Source: Laceyella putida
GTDB taxonomy: Bacteria; Bacillota; Bacilli; Thermoactinomycetales; Thermoactinomycetaceae
Reading direction: 5' to 3'
DNA: 56,894 nt
NCBI RefSeq assembly: GCF_042665195.1
Contig: NZ_JBHTBW010000013.1
Span: 1 to 56,894, forward strand
Shown: in pieces, positions 45,267-53,554 of the stretch
Layout of the letters: every line of letters begins with the position of its first letter
Position numbering within the stretch: position 1 is the first letter of the stretch
Position numbers and translations under genes: made by a program
Notes under the pieces: generated by a model
Seen by the model: the letters and a program-made list of their open reading frames with translations, nothing else
Databases searched by the model: none
Told to the model about the DNA's origin: nothing

Positions 45267-46007
45267 ATGAGCGACCCCCAACATGTGTTGGTCACGGGCG
45301 GGGCTCGTGGGATTGGGCGCGGGATTGTCGAGGATCTTGCTTCCCGTGGGATCAAAGTCACGTTTTTGTATCGGGGCAGCCAGGAGCTGGCGGAGCGGTT
45401 GGTCGCCGGTCTCCATGAACAAGGCGGAGACGTTTCCGCTTACCCATGCGATGTCCGCCGATCCGATGCCGTCAAAGAAGCGATTGCCACCATACTGGAT
45501 CGGGAAGGCCCGGTGGACGGGTTGGTCAACAATGCGGGCATTACCCGGGATGCCTTGCTGTTCATGATGAAAGACGAAAACTGGGCCGATGTCATCGAGA
45601 CGAACTTATATGGCGTTTACCACGTGACACGCCACTTGATTTCCCATTTCTTGCGGCGCAAGCAAGGAAGAGTGGTCAACATCACTTCCGTTGCCGGCCT
45701 GGTGGGGATTATGGGGCAAACGAACTACTGCGCTTCCAAAGCGGGCATTATCGGGTTCACCAAAAGCCTGGCGTTGGAAGTGGCCAAACAAGGGATCACC
45801 GTGAATGCCGTTGCTCCCGGATACATCGACACCGAAATGGTTGCCAATCTTCCCGAAGCCAAACGGGAAGAGTTGCTGAAACGGGTTCCGATGGGCAGGA
45901 TCGGCACCGTGCGGGATGTGGCGGGGGTGGTTCGGTTTTTGTTGGGAGACGAGTCCCGCTACATGACGGGTCAAGTGATCACTCTCGATGGCGGTTTAAC
46001 CGTTTAG
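45267..46007 (+). CDS. Discrete 3-ketoacyl-ACP reductase (FabG-like)
   Basis: 246-aa short-chain dehydrogenase that should reduce beta-ketoacyl-ACP with NADPH. Motifs: TGGARGIGRG near residue 10, NNAGITRD, Ser141 (NITSVAG), Tyr154 and Lys158 (YCASK), and a C terminus MTGQVITLDGG as in FabG. The start at 45267 is preferred: AGAGGGGG lies about 10 nt upstream; an earlier in-frame ATG would add 13 residues ahead of the Rossmann strand. It is the first gene of a six-gene unit with ACP, KS, KS-like, dehydratase and acyl-AMP ligase, so it probably serves that dedicated chain rather than housekeeping fatty acid synthesis. Confidence 0.9.
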   Translation: MSDPQHVLVTGGARGIGRGIVEDLASRGIKVTFLYRGSQELAERLVAGLHEQGGDVSAYPCDVRRSDAVKEAIATILDREGPVDGLVNNAGITRDALLFMMKDENWADVIETNLYGVYHVTRHLISHFLRRKQGRVVNITSVAGLVGIMGQTNYCASKAGIIGFTKSLALEVAKQGITVNAVAPGYIDTEMVANLPEAKREELLKRVPMGRIGTVRDVAGVVRFLLGDESRYMTGQVITLDGGLTV

Positions 46008-46177
46008 TCCGGTGGGACGGGTTTCGTTTCCCGCGGTTGATCGAGAGGAGAGCGTTCACGCACGGACGGCATTCGCGAGCGAAGCCAACAGCCTAGCCGC
46101 TCCCGTCAAAGAGAATTTGATGGGAAAGATTTTTTGGGTACGAACCGCAATCCATTATGATTTCGGAGGGATGGATG

Positions 46178-46435
46178 ATGATGACGGTGGAAATGAAAGA
46201 GAAATTGAAAGAACTGGTGGCTAATACGATCGAAGTGGACGAATTTGAAGAGCATGACCGTTTTGTGGAAGATTTTGGTGTCGATTCCATGATGGTGTTG
46301 GAACTCGTTGCGCGGATTGAAAAAGAGTTTGGCGTTTCCATCCCGGATGAATATTTTGCGGAATTCCAAACGTTTGCCGATGTAGCCCTCATCACCGAAA
46401 AGTGCATGAAAGAAACAGAATCCGCCAGTTTGTGA
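46178..46435 (+). CDS. Discrete acyl carrier protein
   Basis: 85-aa acidic helical carrier protein. The phosphopantetheine serine lies in FGVDSMMVLELVARIE, a standard ACP helix-2 start. Four ATGs are close together; GGAGGG at 46165-46170 favours the one at 46178 (46175 and 46181 are equally in frame and 46157 is less likely). It lies between a ketoreductase and a ketosynthase, so it should carry the growing chain of the discrete system. Confidence 0.9.
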   Translation: MMTVEMKEKLKELVANTIEVDEFEEHDRFVEDFGVDSMMVLELVARIEKEFGVSIPDEYFAEFQTFADVALITEKCMKETESASL

Positions 46436-46447
46436 GGGGGGAGGAAC

Positions 46448-47668
46448 ATGCGTGAACGAATCGCGGTAACCGGCTTGGGCGTCCTGACGCCGATTGGCAA
46501 CGATGTGAATAGCTTTACCGACCATCTGTTTAAAGGAACGATCGGCACCGGTCCGATCCGGTCGTTTGACACCGCCCCCTATGAGGTGAAAAACGGGGGC
46601 GAGGTCAAAGGGTTCGATCCAGAGCCTTTCATTAAAAAACTGAATCCCCATGAGCTGGATCGTACTTCGCAATTTGCCATCGCCGTGACCCGCATGGCGT
46701 TGGAACACGCCGGACTCGACCCGGAGGACCTGCCGCGCAAACGGGTGGGTGTGATTTTCGGAACCACGCTGGGAAACCAGCAAACCCTGGAAAGGCACGT
46801 GGACGGCCGCCTCAGCGGAGACACGTCATATCCGGTTCCATACCGCCGCTATTCGGCGCAAACCATCTCGTCCTGCGTCGGGGCGGAGTTCGGTTTTCGC
46901 GGGCCCAATCTGGTGATTCCCACCGCTTGTGCGGCAGGCAATTACGCAATCGGTTATGCGGCGGATATGATTAAACGCGGCAAATCGGATTACATGATCT
47001 GCGGGGGAACGGATGCCATTTCCCGGACCTGTTTCACTATGTTTGCCCGCTTGAACGCCATTGCCCCGGAAATCTGCCAGCCGTTTGACCAAAACCGCAA
47101 AGGGATGATGGTCTCGGAAGGGGCGGGTGTGCTTCTGTTGGAAAGGTATGACTTGGCGGTGAAACGGGGGGCGACCATTTACGCCGAGTTTGCCGGTTAT
47201 GCCAACAGTTGCGACGCGTTCCACGTAACGGCCCCGCATCCGGAAGGAGACGGAGCCGTATTGGCCATGCGAAAAGCGCTCGAAAACAGCGGGTTGACCC
47301 CGGAGAACATTGACTACATCAGTGCGCATGGCACCGGAACGCCCGCCAACGACAAAATCGAGGCCAAAGCGGTGCACAAAATTTTTGGCGAGCGTTCGCG
47401 GAAAATCCCGATCAGCTCCATCAAATCGATGATCGGCCACACGATGGGAGCGGCCAGCGCCATCGAAGCCGTGGCGTCTGTGTTGGCGATTCATTACGGC
47501 AGGGTTCCGCCCAACGCCAATCTGCGGCAAATGGACCCAGATTTCCCCTTGTTGGTGGCAAACGAGGCCATCGAGATGGAAATTCATGCGGTGTTGAGCA
47601 ATTCGTTCGCTTTTGGTGGCAACATCAGCACGCTCATTCTGAAGAAACAAGCGGAAGCGGGGGTGTGA
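46448..47668 (+). CDS. Discrete ketosynthase (KAS II / type II PKS KS-alpha-like)
   Basis: 406 aa, full length for FabF-like condensing enzymes. The Cys-His-His triad is intact: Cys161 (PTACAAG), His294 (SAHGTGTP) and His331 (MIGHTMGAAS). The C terminus has NSFAFGGNIS, the usual NSFGFGG loop with Ala. It is followed after 3 nt by a shorter, cysteine-less homologue, the arrangement of KS/chain-length-factor pairs. This suggests a heterodimer that elongates an ACP-bound chain. An alternative is an ordinary FabF paralogue, but the paired partner argues against that. Confidence 0.92.
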   Translation: MRERIAVTGLGVLTPIGNDVNSFTDHLFKGTIGTGPIRSFDTAPYEVKNGGEVKGFDPEPFIKKLNPHELDRTSQFAIAVTRMALEHAGLDPEDLPRKRVGVIFGTTLGNQQTLERHVDGRLSGDTSYPVPYRRYSAQTISSCVGAEFGFRGPNLVIPTACAAGNYAIGYAADMIKRGKSDYMICGGTDAISRTCFTMFARLNAIAPEICQPFDQNRKGMMVSEGAGVLLLERYDLAVKRGATIYAEFAGYANSCDAFHVTAPHPEGDGAVLAMRKALENSGLTPENIDYISAHGTGTPANDKIEAKAVHKIFGERSRKIPISSIKSMIGHTMGAASAIEAVASVLAIHYGRVPPNANLRQMDPDFPLLVANEAIEMEIHAVLSNSFAFGGNISTLILKKQAEAGV

Positions 47669-47671
47669 CAG

Positions 47672-48685
47672 ATGAGTCCGGTTGTCATAACGGGAGCGGG
47701 AGCCGTTCTCAGCAAAGCGGTTCCATGGGAAACCCGCTTTCCGATCGTCGCCGCGGATCAAATCAATTATGGCGACATCATTGGTAAACGGGGGTTGCAA
47801 TATCTCTCCCCTGCCACCCGCATGCTCTTGTCGGCTTCGGTATTCGCATGGAAATCGTCCGGATTGGAGTCGGTAGAACCGGCACGGGGCGGAGTTGTGG
47901 TCGGCACCAACATGTGCTGCATGCGCCATGCCGCCGGCTACGATTGGCAGGCGTTGACGGAAGGGGTCCATACGGTGAGCCCCATGGAAGGGCCAAACCT
48001 TTTGCTCAATGCGCCAACCGCCCGATTGGGGATTTTCCATAAATTGATGGGGTTTAACACCACATTGTCTTCAGGTCGGCCTGGATCGCTCGACGCGATC
48101 GAATACGCCGTCCACGCCATTGAAAGCGGCGAAGTGGATGTCGTGATCACAGGGGCGGTCGAGTCCTTGTCGGATGAGTATGTCGCCTGGTTTAAAGAAA
48201 ATGGACTCATTGAGGCGGGAGAGGAATCCGTCTTGACCGAAGGGGCCGGCGTCCTCATCTTGGAATCGGACGAACATGCCAAGGAACGGGGCGCGCGGAT
48301 CTGGGGAACCGTCCGTGGCCTTTCCTCGGTGTTTGACCCTGATGTGAACCAGGCGAAATCGCCGCTATCGGAAGAGAGTTATCTCGAATTGTGGGAGCAG
48401 TTGTCGCGGGAAACGGGCATTACTGCGCAAGAAGTCACCCATGTCCACGCCAATATGGATTGCTTGGGCGGACGCGTGGAAGGGGAAAAAGCTTTGCTGA
48501 ACAGGCTGTTCCCGGACGCGAACTTGCTGGGGCTGGATTCTTCTCTGGGTGAACTGTACACCATCACGGGCATGATTCAAGCGATGTATGCCTTGGAGAC
48601 CGGTGGGGACGGGCTCCATTGGATTCCCAATGTGGATTGGTTTGGCCGATATCATTCGATTCTGGTGGAAAAGAGAGATGCGTAA
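47672..48685 (+). CDS. Ketosynthase-like protein without catalytic cysteine (chain-length-factor-like)
   Basis: 337 aa, thiolase fold but shorter than KS (about 400). The segment matching the nucleophile elbow reads NTTLSSGRPGSLDAIEYA and has no Cys; Ser or Arg takes its place depending on the gap. The HGTGT motif is replaced by HVHANMD and the second His motif by SSLGELYTITG. TEGAGVLILES is still recognisably KS-like. Loss of all three catalytic motifs with retention of the fold is the mark of KS-beta/CLF proteins, which pair with an active KS and shape chain length. Start ATG 47672 lies 3 nt after the KS stop; the stop TAA overlaps the next ATG by one base. Confidence 0.85.
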   Translation: MSPVVITGAGAVLSKAVPWETRFPIVAADQINYGDIIGKRGLQYLSPATRMLLSASVFAWKSSGLESVEPARGGVVVGTNMCCMRHAAGYDWQALTEGVHTVSPMEGPNLLLNAPTARLGIFHKLMGFNTTLSSGRPGSLDAIEYAVHAIESGEVDVVITGAVESLSDEYVAWFKENGLIEAGEESVLTEGAGVLILESDEHAKERGARIWGTVRGLSSVFDPDVNQAKSPLSEESYLELWEQLSRETGITAQEVTHVHANMDCLGGRVEGEKALLNRLFPDANLLGLDSSLGELYTITGMIQAMYALETGGDGLHWIPNVDWFGRYHSILVEKRDA

Positions 48686-49101
48686 TGGATTTTCAAACCA
48701 TTAAATCAACCCTGCCACAGGACATTCCCTTTTTGATGGTGGACAAAGTGCTTCACCGTGTATATCGCCAAGAGATTGTTTGCCTCAAAAATATCAGTGG
48801 AAATGATTGGGTTTTTCTCGGCCATTTTCCCAAACGCTCTGTATTTCCGGGAGTATTGATCATCGAGGCGATGGCGCAATCGTCCATCCTCCTCTTCACG
48901 GAACCGGAAGCGACGGAAGAGCGCTTGTATTATCTGACTTCCACCAAAGTCCGTTTCCTTCACCCCGTCATGCCGGGCGATCAATTGAAAATTACGATCA
49001 GCGTCATCCGCGATTCCTCCATCGGCGCCATCGTGAAAGCGGAAGCCGAAGTGGAAGAGAAAGTGGTGGCCAAAGGTGAACTCTCCTTTGCAGTTCAATG
49101 A
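48685..49101 (+). CDS. Discrete 3-hydroxyacyl-ACP dehydratase (FabZ-like)
   Basis: 138-aa single-hotdog dehydratase. Catalytic His47 lies in GHFPKRSVFPGVL, close to the FabZ consensus GHFP-x-x-P-x-x-PGV, and Glu61 in LIIEAMAQ. It should convert the hydroxyacyl product of the FabG-like enzyme into a trans-enoyl chain. No enoyl reductase is encoded in the unit, so double bonds would remain. Its ATG at 48685 shares a base with the upstream stop, showing translational coupling; upstream in-frame ATGs are within the previous gene. Confidence 0.9.
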   Translation: MDFQTIKSTLPQDIPFLMVDKVLHRVYRQEIVCLKNISGNDWVFLGHFPKRSVFPGVLIIEAMAQSSILLFTEPEATEERLYYLTSTKVRFLHPVMPGDQLKITISVIRDSSIGAIVKAEAEVEEKVVAKGELSFAVQ

Positions 49102-49302
49102 TAAGCCAAACGATCAATCAAACCGGTCGGCTGATTGCCGCCTTGAGAGGGGAGTGGTCGATGTGGCCGTATTCGCTCCATTCGAACGGAATAAGGCCGA
49201 GCGGCCAAGCGAAGCGGGAGCGTCAAGGAGCATACCCTTTGTCATCGGCTATTTGGCCACACACGGGATGCGAAATTCCAGTAAAAAACGGGATGTGTTA
49301 GG
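49102..49302. other. 200-nt spacer before the acyl-AMP ligase
   Basis: The only sizeable gap in the acyl-chain operon after the ACP. A 67-codon frame (49098-49301) begins with an ATGA overlap on the dehydratase stop and ends just before the ligase ATG, which would fit a coupled leader peptide, but its sequence is not protein-like and another frame is equally open. No promoter or hairpin of note. Confidence 0.35.
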
Positions 49303-51066
49303 ATGAGCACGAATCAGCCATCTCCTCTCTTTTCCAACATGGTAGAGATGCTTCAAAAACAAGCGGAAAAGTATGGGGACAAGAAAGCCTTTATTTACTT
49401 GGTCAACGGGGAAACAAGCCATTTCCTGACATACCGGGAATTGGATGCCCGAGCCCGGATCGTGGCATCGTTCTTGCAAAAAAAAGGAGTGGCACGGGGC
49501 GAGCGGGCCCTGTTGGTATTTCCCTCCGGCTTGGACTTCATCTATACGTTTTTCGGTTGTCTTTACGCCGGGGTGATCGCGGTTCCCGCTTACCCGCCGA
49601 ACAAACATGTCGACCGTCTGCAAGCGATTGCGGTGGACGCCAAAGCCAACGTGGCGTTGACGACTTCCAAAATCATTAAAGGGATGAAGACGCGCCTTTC
49701 CTCCGTTCGGGGATTGGACGGTTTGGAATGGTTGGCCTCAGACGAGATCACCCGCACGGAAGAAAACCGGTATGATCCGATTTCCATCGATCAAGCGGAG
49801 ACTGCCTTTTTGCAATACACATCCGGTTCGGCCGGCTCCCCCAAAGGCGTGGTCCTAAACCATACCAATCTTGTAAGCAATGTTCATATGTTGCACACGG
49901 GATCGCAAAGTGAAGATTCTTGGACGGTCGTCACCTGGTTGCCAATGTATCATGACATGGGCATGATCGGCACGATCTTGCAACCTCTCTACACAGGTGC
50001 CACTTGCATCGTGATGGCACCGGTCGAATTTTTGCAAAAACCGTACCACTGGCTCAAAGCTCTTTCCGATTATCGCGCGGAGTACAGTGGCGCTCCCAAC
50101 TTCGCTTACGATCTTTGCGTCGCCCGCATTTCGGACGAACAGATGAAAACGCTGGATTTAAGCCATTGGAAGATCGCCTTCAGCGGCGCGGAACCTGTCC
50201 GGCACCACACCGTGGCCCGATTTATCGAGAAATTTTCCGCTTGCGGGTTCAAACCGGAATCGTTTTATCCCACCTTCGGACTGGCTGAGACCACTTTGAT
50301 GGTGACGGGTGCCGGGGTGGAGGATCCACCGCGGTTCCATACTGTTGACGCGGAAGCGCTCAAACAGGATCGAGTGGTGGCCGCTGACGAAACCACCAAG
50401 GAAACGCTGACCTTTGTCGGTTGTGGTCATCCCTGGTTCGATACCCAGGTGCGGATTGTCCATCCGGAAACGTGGGAAATGTGTGGTGAGGGGGAAGTGG
50501 GTGAAATCTGGGTGGCCGGAAGTATCGTCGCCCAAGGCTATTGGAACCGTCCTGACGCAACGGAGGAGACGTTCCACGTGCGCATAAAGGACACGGGGGA
50601 AGGCCCGTTTTTGCGGACGGGGGATTTGGGGTATGTGCATAACGGCCATCTGTTCATTACGGGCCGTTTGAAAGAAGTCATCATTATCCGCGGCAAAAAC
50701 CACTATCCGCAAGACTTGGAATTCACGGCGGAACAAAGCCATCCCGCTTTGATTCAGAATGCTTCGGCCGCTTTCTCCATTTTGGAAAAAGGGGAGGAGC
50801 GCTTGGTTATCGTGGCCGAATTGAACCGCCATTACCATTTGGACACCGAGCCACCGGAAACGGTGCATCCTGGCAGGCTGTCCCTGAGCAAAAAAGAAGT
50901 GTTGCGCTCAGTTCGCCAATCCATCTCCGAATGCCATGAATTGCAGGTGTATGACCTCGTTTTAATTCCGCAAGGGAAAATGATGAAAACGTCCAGCGGA
51001 AAAATTCAGCGGCGCGCCATGAAACAAGCCTATCTTGACAGGAGTCTTGAACGTTTGGACGGATAA
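49303..51066 (+). CDS. Fatty acyl-AMP ligase (FAAL)
   Basis: 587 aa. Adenylate-forming enzyme that activates a carboxylic acid and hands it to a carrier protein. Core motifs: YTSGSAGSPKGVVLNH (about 172), LPMYHDMGMIG, FSGAEPVRHHT, PTFGLAETTLMVTG, RTGDLGYVHNG, GRLKEVIIIRGKNHYPQD and the A10-like SSGKIQRR. HDMGMIG, the PTFGLAE form and KNHYPQDLE are characteristic of FAALs rather than CoA ligases. It is the natural partner of the N-terminal ACP of the first megasynthase (11022). Start ATG 49303 has only a weak upstream GTTAGG. It is the last cluster gene, before a long terminator. Confidence 0.92.
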   Translation: MSTNQPSPLFSNMVEMLQKQAEKYGDKKAFIYLVNGETSHFLTYRELDARARIVASFLQKKGVARGERALLVFPSGLDFIYTFFGCLYAGVIAVPAYPPNKHVDRLQAIAVDAKANVALTTSKIIKGMKTRLSSVRGLDGLEWLASDEITRTEENRYDPISIDQAETAFLQYTSGSAGSPKGVVLNHTNLVSNVHMLHTGSQSEDSWTVVTWLPMYHDMGMIGTILQPLYTGATCIVMAPVEFLQKPYHWLKALSDYRAEYSGAPNFAYDLCVARISDEQMKTLDLSHWKIAFSGAEPVRHHTVARFIEKFSACGFKPESFYPTFGLAETTLMVTGAGVEDPPRFHTVDAEALKQDRVVAADETTKETLTFVGCGHPWFDTQVRIVHPETWEMCGEGEVGEIWVAGSIVAQGYWNRPDATEETFHVRIKDTGEGPFLRTGDLGYVHNGHLFITGRLKEVIIIRGKNHYPQDLEFTAEQSHPALIQNASAAFSILEKGEERLVIVAELNRHYHLDTEPPETVHPGRLSLSKKEVLRSVRQSISECHELQVYDLVLIPQGKMMKTSSGKIQRRAMKQAYLDRSLERLDG

Positions 51067-51127
51067 GGGATTTCGGGGTGTCTGGTAGTGAAGCGGTCTG
51101 CCCAACCGTAAGGGTGAGGAGGGACGA

Positions 51128-51168
51128 AACGACAAGGTAGCCTGCTTTAAACAGGCTACCTTGTCGTT
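51128..51168 (+). terminator. Terminator at the end of the biosynthetic cluster
   Basis: Seventeen-bp perfect stem (51128-51144 with 51152-51168), 7-nt loop, followed by CATTCTTCCT. Marks the 3' boundary of the acyl-chain operon. Confidence 0.85.
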
Positions 51169-51277
51169 CATTCTTCCTAAGAACGTCCGTGCATCCGTTT
51201 CCACTCCGCTTAGCTCATCTAATGAACAGACGAATATTGGGCCAATAGGACGCAACGCCGATTCAGATTCTTCTTTA

Positions 51278-51634
51278 CTAAGACTCGTTCACTCTGTTAA
51301 TAACAGCCTGTCTGAGGTAATTGTATTGTTGTTCATTTGTGTCAGCAAAGGCCTCATCTCTGTTAGAAAGAATATTCTTATATTGAATTTCTTCTCTAAA
51401 CTGGGAAGCAGTAAAACCATATACCTGACCATTAATTCTGTTATAAAAGTGCCAGCCTTCTGATAATGGAGTTTTCAAAATTTCACCACCTAACAAATCA
51501 TTCACAACCAATGCTGTAACACCACATTGTCCAAGTGCTGGATTATCTGGAGAATATTTTGTACTCGATTTCTCTGACCAAACCTCAAATAAAATCTCAA
51601 GTAGTCTTTCATAAGTCAAATTTAAGTGCTTCAT
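51278..51634 (-). CDS. YunG-like protein
   Basis: 118 aa, cytoplasmic. The segments SPDNPALGQCGVTALVVNDLLGGEI and EGWHFYNRINGQVYGFTASQF recall the B. subtilis YunG family; the conserved Cys and His suggest a papain-like fold, but activity is unknown to me. The start at 51634 follows GGAGG by 8 nt on the minus strand; a TTG two codons earlier is too close. It is convergent with the cluster and probably not part of it. Confidence 0.65.
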   Translation of the reverse strand: MKHLNLTYERLLEILFEVWSEKSSTKYSPDNPALGQCGVTALVVNDLLGGEILKTPLSEGWHFYNRINGQVYGFTASQFREEIQYKNILSNRDEAFADTNEQQYNYLRQAVINRVNES

Positions 51635-51781
51635 GTCCAATACCTCCGTTTAACATAAGGGACAGCCGGTTTGTTTTTTTTGGTCCGATTGTTCACGACC
51701 TACTTCATTTTGGGGGTAACTAGACATCACCAGTAACTATTCTAATACAAATGTTTATAGATTGAGAAAGGAGTGATTCAG

Positions 51782-52133
51782 ATGAAATTTTACTTTGGTT
51801 CTCAGATGAAGCAGACATTACTCACACTTCCATCATCGTTTTGGTTTTTGTGTGGGGGGACTTTGATCAATCGAATGGGCATGCTAGTGTTGCCTTTTCT
51901 TTCTATATATCTCACTTCTTCTCATCATCTACCGTCAAACCTTGTGGGGCAAATTACTTCCCTAATTGGATTGGGAGGAATGGTGCAATCACTGTTTTTG
52001 CCTGTATGAACCGGTACGTCTCGCAAGTGGAGAAGAAGACATCTTGTGGACGGCGGTAGGTTTGGGCTTTACCGCGATGGTGCTGTTCCTCCTTGCGGCG
52101 ATGGTTTTCCACCGACGCAATTTGTCATTGTGA
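51782..52133 (+). pseudogene. MFS transporter remnant with internal deletion
   Basis: AAAGGAG precedes an ATG that opens a typical MFS N terminus (GGTLINRMGMLVLPFLSIYL, then LVGQITSLIGLGGMVQSLFLPV) and stops at 52007-52009 after about 75 residues. In another frame, 52008-52133, lies a typical MFS last helix (TAVGLGFTAMVLFLLAAMVF) with a normal C terminus. The middle, about 300 residues, is missing. It is a deletion relic, not a gene. Confidence 0.8.
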
Positions 52134-52183
52134 CGAGGCAGATGAGCGTGCCGGAAGATTAGCTTATTAAGGAGGGTTTCATT

Positions 52184-52888
52184 ATGACAACGGAAAACCA
52201 AAAAATGACGGTAGGCGGATTTATCTTCAGTTCGCTCGTTACCATTTTAATCTTTCCCGCAGTAATTCTGTTTGCGTCCGGGAATTGGCTTTGGCTGGAA
52301 GGCTGGATTTTCAGCCTATGGTTTGATGCGATGGTCCTATCAAATATGATTTATTTGTACCGGTACGATCCCGCGCTGCTGGCGGAGAGGTCTAAATTGC
52401 CCGGCTCTGACAACCAAAAGCAGTGGGATAAGTATCTTCTAACCGGAATTTATTTACTGGCCATTGTCTGGCTTATTATCATGCCATTAGATGCAAAAAG
52501 GTTCGGATGGTCACCGTTCTTTCCGGTGTGGTTAAAGGTTTTGGGAGGATTGGCATTATTACCGGCTTTATATCTAATCTATCAAGCAACTGTTGAAAAT
52601 ACATTTCTTTCAACATTGGTCAGAATACAGACTGATCGCAAACATCATGTAATTTCCACAGGGGTTTATGGCTTTGTGAGACATCCATTGTATCTTGGCT
52701 GTCTGTTAATGATCCTCGGGGCGCCTCTGCTGCTGGGTTCAATGTACGGCTTAATCATTGGTTTAATTGTTGTTATGGTTTTAGTGGGCAGGATCATTGG
52801 TGAAGAAAAAATGCTGGTCAATGAATTGGAAGGTTACGAAGATTATAAGAAGAAGGTGAAATATAGACTGATCCCATTTGTTTGGTAA
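52184..52888 (+). CDS. Membrane methyltransferase of the isoprenylcysteine carboxyl methyltransferase (ICMT)-like family
   Basis: 234-aa membrane protein with about five to six helices. The C-terminal half carries the family signature: TGVYGFVRHPLYLG, then GEEKMLVNELEGYEDYKKKV, ending RLIPFVW, the SAM- and lipid-binding half of ICMT/phospholipid methyltransferases. Bacterial members methylate small or lipid substrates that are mostly unknown. Start ATG 52184 with AAGGAGG upstream. It stands between an MFS remnant and decayed genes but looks intact. Whether it modifies the cluster product is unknown; it lies beyond the cluster terminator. Confidence 0.85.
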   Translation: MTTENQKMTVGGFIFSSLVTILIFPAVILFASGNWLWLEGWIFSLWFDAMVLSNMIYLYRYDPALLAERSKLPGSDNQKQWDKYLLTGIYLLAIVWLIIMPLDAKRFGWSPFFPVWLKVLGGLALLPALYLIYQATVENTFLSTLVRIQTDRKHHVISTGVYGFVRHPLYLGCLLMILGAPLLLGSMYGLIIGLIVVMVLVGRIIGEEKMLVNELEGYEDYKKKVKYRLIPFVW

Positions 52889-52971
52889 TTTATCCTACCC
52901 GAAAAGCCACACCTTGATGCCACTGCGACCCCCAAGATGAGCAGCATAACCGGAGCATCGTGAAATATAAT

Positions 52972-53005
52972 ACCCCTGGTTCTTTACCAAGCGCCAGGGG
53001 TTTTT
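52972..53005 (+). terminator. Terminator of the methyltransferase gene
   Basis: Eight-bp stem (52972-52979 with 52994-53001) with a 14-nt loop and following TTTT. Confidence 0.7.
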
Positions 53006-53079
53006 CATCAAGAGCGGATTCCCAATTTCTCTTTCAGAAATCGGCCAGTATAAGACGCTTCGATCCGGGTAACGAGCAG

Positions 53080-53548
53080 TTGCCTTACATCCCTGGTGTG
53101 CAGCCCCGTTGTCGGTTATTCCTTCGCCGCCAGACAACGTATTGACGGATTGTCCCCACTTCAAGTAGCCAAGTCCCACTTCACAGAGCAGCTTCGCCGT
53201 TTCGGTTATTAGGGGGGAACCGTCGTGGCCGAAGGAACCCCAGCAAATCCTCCAATCGCCTTGACCAACCACATTTCCTCCAAAGCCGCCAGCTCCTGGC
53301 CCCATGTCAATGATGTGATCAGCCGCCCGCATCACCTCTTCGTCATGTTCAATAACCAGCACAGTGTTCCCCAAATCTCGCAATTGGTTCAACATTCGAA
53401 TTAATCCTTTTGTATCTCTCGGATGTAGTCCAGCCGTCGGTTCGTCCAAAATATAGAGCACACCGGTCAGTCCCGAGCCCAATATTGACGCCAGCCTTAG
53501 CCTTTGTGCCTCCCCTCCGGACAGCGTTGGGGAATTGTTCCTCCTGCC
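53080..53548 (-). pseudogene. uvrA: uvrA-type excinuclease subunit remnant
   Basis: Minus-strand frame with clear UvrA text: PTLSGGEAQRLRLASILGSG, LYILDEPTAGLHPRD, NTVLVIEHDEEVMRAADHII (ABC signature, Walker B, switch His), then after a damaged stretch GLGYLKWGQSVNTLSGGE, the start of the second ABC signature. About 200 of some 750-950 residues remain: no N terminus, the stretch between the two signatures collapsed, and the text after the second signature scrambled. The surrounding open frame (52895-53845) extends beyond the homology at both ends. The pattern could come from UvrA or a UvrA2 drug-resistance paralogue. Confidence 0.8.
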
Positions 53549-53554
53549 GAGCGC

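Noticed and set aside
46012..46224. 70-codon frame between the ketoreductase and ACP genes
   Set aside because: No ribosome site, overlaps the ACP start, and not protein-like.
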